A DNA stretch of 30,190 nt from Sergeia podlipaevii (lineage: Eukaryota > Euglenozoa > Kinetoplastea > Trypanosomatida > Trypanosomatidae). Positions 1-10,443 of this stretch are shown here, in pieces. Position 1 is the stretch's first letter, and each line of letters begins with the position of its first letter. The translations under genes and the position numbers were made by a program. The stretch spans positions 1 through 30,190 of the forward strand of contig JASANZ010001988.1 in the NCBI GenBank assembly GCA_030849805.1, in the 5' to 3' direction. The notes beneath the pieces were generated by a model. It worked only from the letters and a program-made list of their open reading frames with translations. It ran no database searches and had not been told where the DNA came from.

Positions 1-3000
1 AAAAGACACAAAAGTCAGAAATGAAAAGGAAAGAAGAGAGGTAACAACAAATAGCATCAAGAAATATTTAGAGCATAAAGGATAATTGCGTTATATTGCT
101 CTTCAGAAGGGAGACAATGAAGTACGTAACTAACTCCTTATCTTTAGTCACCAGTGGCTAGCCTTTAGATGGCTACGTGAATCATGTAAGTTTTTTTTCT
201 GTTTTCCTTTTGTGGCTGGGCCGGTGAAGATGCATATATTTAAAGTCTCTTTTCTTTTAAATGGGAGACGTAAGTCCCAAAGAAGAAAATAGTCATAATA
301 CTTTAATTTGGTTTCTTCATCAGTGAAAACAATAATAAAAGTTATATAGAACGGGATGCGTCGATCGTTCTTCGAGTCTTGTTGGCCCTACTTTTCTCAC
401 TTTTCATATATAAATATATAATCTGGACTACGTTGCTGCTTCTCATTGACAAACAAGGAAAGAAGTTTTTTTTTTAACATTAAGTTGTTTGATATAGCAC
501 ATATGTGAGTCCCGTTCACATCGCTTCCCACCCCCCCTCTCTCTAGCACGTATTTTATATCTTTCTAACCCCAAAAAAAAAGCCGAAAATGTGGTACGGG
601 AGGGGAACAAAGAGAACAAGCAAAATGGTTGAATCAGAGACTCTATGTGGCTTGATGTGCTGCATGTAGACAAAATATATAGATGTGGTTTCACGCATAG
701 GTTTTTCCATTTCAATTCCTAGTGATGATTGTTTTAGATGTATATACATTCACGTACAAGCGCTCTATAGATGAATAAATGAACAACGAAGTATGTGTTT
801 ACCTTCTTTTGCTTTCAACCGATGTCTCCGTCAGATAACAAAAAGAAAGGAAGGGAAGTATGAAAAAGCGATACAAATATAAATGTCCGAACGTTGTTAA
901 CTTTTATTGTGTGTATGTGTTTCCGCCCCTTTCACGCATGCGCGCCAGTATATCAAAGACTACAATACTTTGTGAAAGCGGACTTTGAGCCTCTATAGAG
1001 AGAGAGAGACGTGCTAGTTTACAGAAACCCCCATTCTTGAGGAAAAAAAAGCAAATATATACGTCTAAAAGAAAAGGGCACAAACAGATACACACACACA
1101 CAAAAAAAAAAAAACATAAAATAACAATATGAAAATCAACAAGCACGTCAAACGTAATGTGGTCACGACACACATACACAAGAAAGAGTAATAACGAATA
1201 AAAGCGTTCAAGAGAGAGAAAATAAAAATGGAAAAAAATAAGAGGAAAAAGAACCACGATGAAGCAAGAATAAACGGACTAAAGCAAGAAGTGTGAGAAA
1301 GAGTGGGGGGGGGGACAGATTTTCCATAATATAATTCTTATGGAAGTAAGAAAAAAAAAAGAATTGACCATTTCACGCTTTCTTTCCGTATACCGCGCGA
1401 ATTTCCTGTTCCCCTTTCCCTCCCCCCCCCTTCTCTCTCTCTCTCTCTTCGCATGTCTTCTATTAAAAATAAAAAAAGTAGATAAAACAATGTGTAGTCG
1501 ATATAGAGTTCATAACATCGACATCGTGCAGCACACGTTTCTGTCGTGTTTCCTTGAAAGACTGCCATGGTTTATCTTATAGAGGCCTTATCCACTATTT
1601 TATTTTTTAAAAAAGAAGCCCGTATTGCATGCTTTCTTGAGTCAGCGCCTTCACAAAAGACACTCTCCAATTCCACTTTTCTTTCATTTCCTTTCTCTCC
1701 CATTCTTTCTTAATACACCATTATTAACGAAGACATGCAACGACAAACAAACGAAAAAAAAAATAGACGTACACATACATCAATGAGAAAAAAAAAAGAG
1801 TACTAGTAGTAATGCGCTGACATGCGCTAAGAAAATACAAGCAAGTGGGTGGATATAAAGAAAGAAAAAAAAATCCACACTACAGAGGTGTTTTCTTTTT
1901 TTTTTTTCAAATTGAAATTTATGTATGTGTGCGTGTATGTTGTGAACCACTTGTGTGTATGTATGAGTACATACATAAATTGATGATATCAACAACGAAG
2001 GAAAAAAAAAAAGTTACACACGCACGCGAACAGTACAAAGAATATCTTTTTTTGCATATATAGAACCATGGAGAGGCACTCTTTTAAAAAAAAAAAAAAA
2101 ATAAGGAAGATAACATCTTTAATCTCAGATATACATATTTTTCTTTGCAAGTGGGTATGTTTGGAGAGACGCTTTCACGCACGATATGCAAAAGTACATC
2201 ACTCATGTTGTTTCCTCCATTGAAGAGGGGGAAAAACGCAGTGCTTCATGGCACAACGGATCTCTCTTTTCATAGCCTCCTTCACAAACTCACGCAGGCA
2301 CAAGCAACAAAAAATTAATGAAAACAAAAAATTTCGCGCTCATGTCTCAGTGGCGCTTTTTTCTTTCTATCTTTCTTTCTCTCTCCTTCAATGGGCACCT
2401 ATTGCTATTCAAGCGATACCGACAACAAATAGGAATTCTCTCCATTCTCAAAAAAGGAAATGTATATATAAACTGAGTACACACACACACATAGACACAA
2501 TTAGAGGAAAAGCAACAGATCACAATAATATGTTAGTGTAAGGAATAGCGAAGCACGAATAATAAGTCCCCGTTCACAATTTTGATCCTCCCTCCTCCAC
2601 CTCTTCCGACATACACAAACACACACAATATATATATATATAACAACACAATCACTGAGAGAGAGAAAAAAAAAAAGATTCTATCCTCACATACATAAAA
2701 GCCAAAATAGGTAAACAAAACAAGTAGCAGTGAAGCACCACTAGTAACAAACAGACGTACAAACAAACAAACAAACAACAACAACAACAGATACATAGTA
2801 CTCTTTCTACAATGAGGAGAAGAGAGAAAGAGTGTAGGAGGAGAGACCGTTTGGAGCAAATTCTTTGTTTTGCAAGCCAGGGACATACATGAACAGCAGA
2901 AGAAACAAACAAACAAAAAAAAATGCACTTCGCTTTGCATTCGAGGGTAAATGCTTAGATGAATAGTAGTCAATGCTCAGTTCTTTCCTTTTCCCTCTCT

Positions 3001-6000
3001 TCTTCTTCGTCCATGTGACTTGCCACACACACACACACATGATCAGACGCATTTTTTTTTGCATTTTTTATTGAACCATTGAAATATGAGTAAACTCAGA
3101 ATGAAGAAAAAAAAAAGAACGCTGTTTTATAGCATGTGTGTACGTGTTCCTCAATCACTCGACTCAGTGGCGTCTCAACTTAAACGTGTGGAAGCGCAAT
3201 TCCATATCAATGTGCTTGAAGCAAAAGAAAAAAAAAATAGAAATCATCAAAAAAAAAAAAAAACACGCACACAAATACCTCGGAAGATACTCTTTGTGCA
3301 AGTATGAAAGCAACAACAACACAAACGCACAGTAAAACTCGATAGTTTCTGTTTCTCAAGATATAAGTTCATATCCAATACCTCATTTATATTTTGTCCC
3401 ATACAATATGAGCACGTATACCTTTAGTAGTAATAATAGCAATGGTAATAATAAAAATAATAAAAAATAGAACAGAAAAACTTTTAGCCCACACATATGA
3501 AAATTATGCAGAACTGCGCTTCCACTTTCTCCCATATATATATCCTTATTCCTTCAGCTTTCACTCCTTAATAAAGAAAAAAGAGGAACATCACTACGTA
3601 TCATTTTTTCGTTAGTCTTTACCATATACATAACGACGTTTTTTTTTTCTTTTGGCAAACGTCGAACTTGACCACAAATATATCAAAATAAAGAACAAAA
3701 AGGGGTAAACATGAGAATGTTTTTAAGAAAAAAAAAAACATACACAAGCGCATAAAATGCTCCTAGCCTTTCACAAACAAACAAACAAGGCACAATAGAT
3801 CAAAATGGATTTTTTTCTAGTTAAGCGGAACTTTCTGTCTATGCATATTTCTGTTCCAGATTTGGGCTTGTATGCATTTATATGTAGTGAAGAATCTGAT
3901 AGAAAGAAGAGAGAGAGTTCCTTTTTTATTATTATTTTCATCTTTTGGTACACGATAATAATACAACTTTCTGTATATGCACAAAAAGGATCTACGCTGC
4001 TACCATTAAAGCCTTTTTCTCATGTAACTTCTCCCGTTCTTTTGTGTTTACCTCCCTCTCCCTCTCTCTCTCTCTCTCATCTTCTTCACAGTTGCATTTG
4101 ATTTTACTCTAACCTGAGTTACTCACCAACCATAGAAAAAGAAGAAGAAAAAAAAAGAAGAAAAGAAGTTAACAAACAGCAAGCACCGTCTCCTCACTTT
4201 TTTTTTTAAAAAATAAATACAAAAGACATAACACCAGAGTCCCTTAGTGGATATGAAAGCACATACATACGCACATACATACATACATATATAAAGACGT
4301 AGGTATATATTTTGTTCCTTCTCTCAATGTTTCTCTACCCTTTATAGTGCTTTTGCAGGCACTACACGCACCGACACTCACGAAACGAATGCATTGTGCT
4401 TCTTTGGCAAAAAAAAAAAAATCTCTTCAATCAGTGGCCCCCCTAAGACCACTGATAAACAGTTCGCACAAGTCGTAGTATGACGTGGATCCACCAACAG
4501 GTATTACTTTAAGTAGAAGTCTAGATCAATATATACGCTTTTGTTCTCAACAGTAATGAAAAGCAATAATAATCATTAAAATAAATAAATAAATAAATGA
4601 AGAGAAAAAGCACCTAGACCATTTCAAGTATATGCACTGCTATCAAAACTTTTATATCTTAATATATAAGCCACATGTACATCATATTTTTTTTTTTTGG
4701 TAGGTGCTTGTGTGCGTATTTACTTAAGCAAAGACGGGAAAAGAGGGTGGTAACGAAGGAAAACAAAACAAAAAAAAAACATTACTTAATAATTGCGGGG
4801 CAAGTGCTCCAGCACAGAAGCCTTGCACATGATCTCTTTTTTCTTTTACCTTTTTTCTTTTTATTTTTTGAAAAAAAAAATGTATACCAGTTCGATAGTC
4901 CCCTTCCTTGTTCAACAAGAAGGATCAAAACCTTCCACAGGTGTCCTTGCCCCTCCTACTTCTTCATTCATTTTGTTTCAAGTTATATTGAATACATACG
5001 AAAAAGAGAAGACAAGCAATCGCTAAGCTAGTTACAAGATGCGCAAGGAAACTAGTTAATGCAGAAGCTTCGTGCAGTGAAAAGATAACTCTCCCCTACT
5101 TCCTTTCCCTTTCCTTCTCAACATCTTTGTATACACAAGATTTGGTCTTCACTGTGTCTAACCATATTGTGGGGGTATATTGCTTTTTTTATAAAAAAAA
5201 GTATATTTTATTTTTCAACTTCCCATATGGAGTTATCTCCATGTACTCAGTGAAAAACCGTCCTCTTGTAGTTCGTTCATTGGACGAAAGTAGTACAAGA
5301 TATTCATAATAATAAATGAAGAAGAAGAGGGCATTACCTTCTTCCTTTCTTTTCACCTTTCTCTTCTTCCCTCTTGCGCAAGCAAAGCGCGCAGCAGGAG
5401 GTATGTGTGTATGTGCATGTGGTGAGCAGGCGCCTCGTATGAGCGTTCCAAAATGAATAAACAAATCAAATAATAAAATAGCACAAACACAAACACACAC
5501 GAGCACACCAATAAAAATAGCAACTAAAGGGAAAAAAAAGTATAACAGATCAAAAGTAAATAAATAAATAAACAATCCGGAAAGAAGGGAAGGAAACATA
5601 CAGTAATTGGATTAATAATAGTAATAGTAAAATAAAAAAAGTGTGGGGGAGGGGAAAAGATCATCACTCGCACATATCTGAAAACGCTCAAACAAACAAA
5701 CAATAATAATAATAAAGCAACAACACAAATGATGATATATATCTGAAACAAATAGAAACGCTGAAATGAGGAAAAATTGCCCATTTCTTTTTTTTTTTAT
5801 AATGGAGAATAAAATAAAATAATAATAAAAACGCACAGAGTGATGAAGTAATAAATAAATAAATAAATATATATGTGTGTGTGTGTATCAAAGGAGCATA
5901 CCCTCTTTTCGTTGTATCCCCTTTTTCGCAGAAAAATTAACAAATGAATATATATATACGCCCATATATCGGAAAATAAATTCAAACAATATCATCTTGT

Positions 6001-6431
6001 CAGAGGGTCATAGTATGAAGTGGGAGGAAGTATATATGGAAAAAAAAAATGAAGGAGAACCAAAGAGATTGCAATCCAGCTTTTATATTTTTCCCAGAAC
6101 AGCAAAACAAAGCATGTCTTCCCTCACCCCCAAAAGCACAGAGAGGGAGGGAAGAGAGAAAGAAGAAAGTATTAGAAAGCAAGTACATTCCACATCTATT
6201 ATACCTTGACTCTATCTCTCTCTTTATTTCTTCCCTCTTATGCAATATATATTCTTTCAAACGTTCTAAAACCTTGAACGTTAACGGTAAGAAATCATTC
6301 GAGACCCTCTCTCATCCCTTCCTTTCTTCTCTCTTTATGGAGTTACATTTTCGTGTGTGGGCCCATGCGAAGGATTTTGCTTTGTTTTCCCTCACCTATA
6401 TCTTTTTCTTTTTCTTTCTTCATCTTCTTTC
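1..6431. other. Long gene-free region, 3' of the RNA-binding protein gene
   Basis: No reading frame here looks like a real protein. The open frames are short and made of runs of Phe, Lys, Leu, Cys-Val and Tyr-Ile that come from homopolymers and dinucleotide repeats. The sequence is AT-rich, with many A or T runs of 8-15 bases, (CT)n near 1432-1448 and 4062-4078, (TA)n near 2629-2642, and (AAT)/(AAAT) runs near 4577-4598, 5702-5714 and 5849-5868. It lies downstream of the RNA-binding protein gene in the direction of transcription, so at least its right part must hold that mRNA's 3' UTR and polyadenylation site. The rest could be a very long 3' UTR, a transcription-unit boundary, or a site for non-coding RNA. 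I found no convincing tRNA, snRNA or spliced-leader gene. Confidence 0.6.
4430..4456. repeat. Short perfect inverted repeat (hairpin)
   Basis: An 8-base arm (ATCAGTGG) at 4430-4437 and its exact complement at 4449-4456 flank an 11-base loop rich in C. The hairpin sits in one of the few stretches of the left region that is not low complexity. No function can be assigned. Confidence 0.4.
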
Positions 6432-8393
6432 CTACATAGATGGCAGCATTGCATCTTGAAGGTAGGCATCCTCCTGCTTGAAGCCCTCTTGTGCAATGGC
6501 ATGCAAAGAGTCGGCACCACCGGTGCTGTGGTTGCTTCGGTTGCAGAATTCTTCCATGATGTGGTGAGTCAGTGTCATGAGCTCATCCTCATCGTCCTCG
6601 TCATCGTCCTCGTGATGCTGTTGAGAATGTTGTTGCCGCTGCTGGTGGTGGTGGGGGGTACCAGCTGCGGATATCATGCTACCTACAGCGCCTGCTGCGG
6701 TAGATGTAGCGCTACCAGTTGTAAGAGCGGTCTTGTTCATGATGTTGTTGTTGTTGTTGTTATTGCCAGAGACACCGTCAAGGGCAGCGTTAGGTTGCAA
6801 GCCATTGATAGCAAGCTGGAATGGACTGGACATATGTGAGAGCATCTGAATACCGTTTGCCGGCTGAAGAGGCGTAGCGCTGGCTTGAGGGGTGGTGGTG
6901 AGGGAGAGAGAGGTGCTGGAGGGGCTCGATGAGGTGGTACCAGCTGCCTTACCCGCGGCTCCTGTGGCCGTGGTAACAGCCGCAGAGGTGGCGCTGCTTC
7001 CTAGTCCTTGTTGCAACTGCTGCTGCTGCTGCATAGCGGCAAGCATGGCGGCCTGCTGCTGAAGTAGGAACTGCTGCTGCTGAAGCACCGCCGCGGTGTT
7101 GGCGTCGAGTCCAGGCATAAAGGCACCGGGGAACATCTGTTGCTGCTGTTGCTGGAGCGCGGCCATGCTGGCGGCATAGACCGCAGGGTCCATCATGCCA
7201 GCGGCAGCAGCCGCAGCGGCGGCGCTTGCGGCAGCCCCAGGGGCACCGGCGGTACCGGGAAAGCCACTAAAACCGGCAGCAGCGGCGGCGGCGGCAGCAG
7301 CAGCCATTTGCTGTGGATTGGGAAAAAAGAAGGGGCTCTGTGGAGAGTACATAGGGAACCCTGGTGGCATGCCAGCCGGTTGCGACGGTTGCTGCTGCTG
7401 TGGAGACTGTTGAGCGCCAAAGGGCATTGCGGGGTTGATTCCAGGGATGAAGGGAGAGCCGTTCAGAGATGAGAGCACGGCGGGAGAAGGGCTGTCGTTG
7501 GAACCGTTCACACTGAGGGGTACGGAGGCGGTGCCGTTAGGGGTGGGAACGAGCACGCTGGGTCCGTTGCTGTCCCCGTATTTCTGTCGGCGCTCAAGGC
7601 GCTGACGGTTGTCCTCGGCCAGCTTCACCATGAGTGGAATATTTTCGCAACTAGGAAAGGGACAGGCATTGTGGAGGGCCTTCACAGCGTGCTCTGCAGC
7701 GCCATCGTCATGAAAAAGAATGAAGGCGATGTTGCGCTCAGGCTGGATCTTCCCGCTGTCGGCGGGAAGTGGCGCGGTATCACTGTGGAGGGTGATGTTG
7801 CTAATGGAGCCGTATGGAGAGAACAGCGTGCGGAGACGGCGGGCGTTGACGTCGAGGGGAATATTCCGTACGAAAAGTTTGTGAATTTTTTTGCGGGCTT
7901 CGCCAATTGGGGTGCCGTCGTGCTGCTTCTTGGCCCATTGAATGGAAATGGGCCTGCCGTAGAGCTCACGTCCGTCTAGTTCTGCCATGGCGCGTTTGGC
8001 CTGGTCGTGGGTTTCGTAACGAACGAAGGCAGTGCCGAGAGACTCGCCAGAGTGAATGTCGCGCATGAGAGCCGAAGAAACGATGTCGCCGTAGGGGGAA
8101 AACAGATTATGCATGTCCTGCTCCGTGACTGCAGAGGCAAGCTTCCGCACAAACAGATTGGTCTGGCTGCGTGGTCCATTGGGGTCAAGCACGATGGCTT
8201 CGTAAGACGGAGGAGACTGTGCCTGCTGCTGCTGCTGTGATTGCTGCTGTGATTGCTGCTGTGATTGCTGCTGTGGTTGTTGCTGCTGGGACGGTAGAAT
8301 GCCAGACTGAGGAAGAGGGGAATTCCGCATGTTTGACATTGCCGGGGGAGCCGCCATCTGCGGGCTAAAAAACATGGCGTTGGGGTTAAACAT
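6432..8393 (-). CDS. Two-RRM RNA-binding protein with Gln/Ala-rich low-complexity regions
   Basis: This 653-residue protein carries two RNA recognition motifs. RRM1 is at about residues 78-155 (RNP2 NLFVRKL, RNP1 LGTAFVRY). RRM2 is at about 171-258 (RNP2 KLFVRNI, RNP1 RNIAFILF). A Gln-rich stretch precedes them (36-57). After residue 280 the chain is low complexity: poly-Ala (364-373, 389-398), repeated poly-Gln, an Asn run near 544-550, a His/Gln patch, a strongly acidic patch (595-604), then a last ~45-residue segment that looks ordered. It resembles the double-RRM (DRBD-type) proteins of trypanosomatids, which act on mRNA stability or translation; that role is inferred from the family. The frame stays open upstream to 8525, but the ATG at 8393 is the first one after a good trans-splice site at 8564-8565. 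The stop is TAG. Confidence 0.88.
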   Translation of the reverse strand: MFNPNAMFFSPQMAAPPAMSNMRNSPLPQSGILPSQQQQPQQQSQQQSQQQSQQQQQAQSPPSYEAIVLDPNGPRSQTNLFVRKLASAVTEQDMHNLFSPYGDIVSSALMRDIHSGESLGTAFVRYETHDQAKRAMAELDGRELYGRPISIQWAKKQHDGTPIGEARKKIHKLFVRNIPLDVNARRLRTLFSPYGSISNITLHSDTAPLPADSGKIQPERNIAFILFHDDGAAEHAVKALHNACPFPSCENIPLMVKLAEDNRQRLERRQKYGDSNGPSVLVPTPNGTASVPLSVNGSNDSPSPAVLSSLNGSPFIPGINPAMPFGAQQSPQQQQPSQPAGMPPGFPMYSPQSPFFFPNPQQMAAAAAAAAAAGFSGFPGTAGAPGAAASAAAAAAAAGMMDPAVYAASMAALQQQQQQMFPGAFMPGLDANTAAVLQQQQFLLQQQAAMLAAMQQQQQLQQGLGSSATSAAVTTATGAAGKAAGTTSSSPSSTSLSLTTTPQASATPLQPANGIQMLSHMSSPFQLAINGLQPNAALDGVSGNNNNNNNIMNKTALTTGSATSTAAGAVGSMISAAGTPHHHQQRQQHSQQHHEDDDEDDEDELMTLTHHIMEEFCNRSNHSTGGADSLHAIAQEGFKQEDAYLQDAMLPSM

Positions 8394-8563
8394 TTTTTCT
8401 TTGGTATTCAGGAGTTGCGGGTGGTATAAGCAGTGAAAGGACCCCCTTTTTTCTCCTTTTATAATAATTGATTGGTCTTCTTTTTTCGTGCCGTATGTGC
8501 GAGTTGCTTCGTTTGCTTGGCACAAATTCCGTGAGTTCGCGTCTTTGTTTGTTCCTCCAACCG

Positions 8564-8614
8564 CTTGTGCGTGAAAGAAATATCAATAGTAGTGAACGTG
8601 GGGGAAAAAAAAAA
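8564..8614 (-). promoter_or_regulatory. Probable trans-splice acceptor of the RNA-binding protein mRNA
   Basis: Read on the minus strand, a T/C run (8614-8600) is followed about 35 bases later by the first AG (8565-8564). The roughly 170-base leader between this AG and the ATG at 8393 has no earlier ATG, which supports that start. Confidence 0.5.
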
Positions 8615-10443
8615 TAGTAATAATGAAAACTTGAAACGGTTAAACTCAAGCGTCTCTCACCGTGCCTATAGAACGGAGTTAGTACGCTATGAGGGGATGA
8701 AAAAACGTTTATCTTTTTTTTGTGTGTGTCTTTCTCGACGTCTTTGTATTAATGGCTGACGAGATTTATTTTTCCTTTTAACAGAGAAAAAAAAGAGATA
8801 AAGAAGTGTGTTCCAAAAAGAAAAAAAAATACTGATCAGCTTGCTTCCTCGGGGATTAGCTTTGAAACCGATCAACTGTGCTTCTTTTTTTTTTTTTTGG
8901 ATGTAAATCTTCTATAGCCTTGTATAAGTATCTCTCACCGTTTCGCTTGCTTAAATTTTTTTTTCCAGTAGTTGTGATTGCTTAGATGGAGAAAAGGAAA
9001 AAAAAAAACAATATAACACGAAAAAATGTTATGAGCAAGATGAAAAGCAATAAGATCCTGTGCTTTGATTACTATGCTTTGTATATATATGTCTTTCTTT
9101 CTTGTTCTTGTCCTTGTGCGTAAAAAAAAACTGGGTTCTATCTTCTCTTTATATATTTTTTTCTAAAGTATCCCTTTAGAAAATAAATAACTGTTCTTGC
9201 TCGTGATACGGTGTGGAGTTGAGAATTGTTTGTTGGGTTTTTCTCTTCTCTTCAAGACAGTGGCGGAGAGTATTCACAGGAATAAACAGAAGAAATGGTA
9301 ATAATAATAATAATAATGATGGTGATGAGACTGAAGGAACGCGAGTTCACACAATAAAAAAAAAGATAAAAAAAATAAAAAAAAAATAAAAAAACAAATA
9401 AATAGGAATTGCCGCAAATACAGCAGTATTTGGGCAGTCAGTATTTATTTGTTTTCTTCTTTTTTATTTCTTTCACTCTTTCCTTCCTTTTTTTTTCTCT
9501 CAAGCGTGTTCTTTCTCAGGATGGTATGTTTGAGTAACCACGTATGTATGTCTTCAATCTCTTTCTTTCTCTCTTTTTTTTTGTGTTTCCTCTTCTCTTA
9601 TTTTTTTTTCCTTAAATAATATATGCTGATAGCTACAACTGAATAGCCTATGCGACTTGTATTAAATGGTAAAGAGTGATGTGCTTTTTACAGTATAACT
9701 ATCTTTCTGCTAGTGCGTGCTGTTTATTTTAGCTCTAGAGAAGGGGGCGTGTACTAGGGTAGAAACTGTACTTTGTTATAAACAAAATGAAAGTTCAGAA
9801 ACAACTTAGTTGCTAAGGCGTGAGAGAGAAATCCTTTTTCTTTTATTTTTTTTAAAAAACCTTTTCGTTGCCAATGAAAAAATGGTTCTTTTTTTCTTGT
9901 GTAAATGCAGAATGACTATCTGGCACTTCCCAAAAGCAAGAAAAAAAAAAGGAATGGTAAAGAAAAAAGGAGAGGTTGAAAGAAAAACAACTGCTTTCTA
10001 ACAACAAGTAAAAATAGATATAAATAAAAAAAAAAAAAACGACTTATAAAAAGAAAGAATAAAGAAATCTTAACAGCTATAGTATATAAGTTAATACTCC
10101 TTAATATCACATGAATATATATATATATATATATATGTATATATTGAAAAAGTGAGATGAGGGGGAGGGACAGATAATAATAATAATGGATAGTGGAGGC
10201 ACACAGAGTCATAGAACAGTAAAAATAAAAAATCATAGCAGTTCATCCATTTGTGACCTGCTTTATCAATGCCAATAGGTACTAGGTAGCACGCGGCGTT
10301 GAAAATCAGAGTTTCTTTTTTCTTCAAGAAGATATATTATAACACACATGCATCTTACTTCTGTTCTGCCAATACGCGTGTGAAGAGGACATAATAATAG
10401 CAACAAAAAAAAAAGCGTGAACTTCACCAATAACAAAAGGTAA
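8615..10443. other. Intergenic region between kinase and RNA-binding protein genes
   Basis: This stretch of 1.8 kb has no credible gene. It should contain the kinase 3' UTR and polyadenylation site and the region upstream of the next splice acceptor. It is dominated by A and T runs, an (AAT)n run near 9300-9317, A-rich (AAAAAT)n sequence at about 9356-9405, and (TA)n at 10115-10136. A small hairpin (7-base arms 9415-9421 and 9426-9432, loop AGCA) lies in a short non-repetitive island. Confidence 0.6.
10115..10136. repeat. (TA)n microsatellite
   Basis: About eleven TA units lie some 310 bases beyond the kinase stop codon, within its likely 3' UTR or spacer. Confidence 0.85.

Noticed and set aside
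2248..2541. A 97-codon plus-strand open frame in the left gene-free region
   Set aside because: No domain, strand opposite to the genes, and composition driven by A runs and CA repeats.
5728..5764. TGATGA followed by CTGA twice, like C/D snoRNA boxes
   Set aside because: The spacing is far too short, there are no flanking terminal stems, and the motif sits in low-complexity sequence.
8394..8525. Upstream extension of the RNA-binding protein frame
   Set aside because: No ATG in frame upstream; the extension begins with a non-ATG codon and reads through the probable 5' UTR. The ATG at 8393 follows the splice site.
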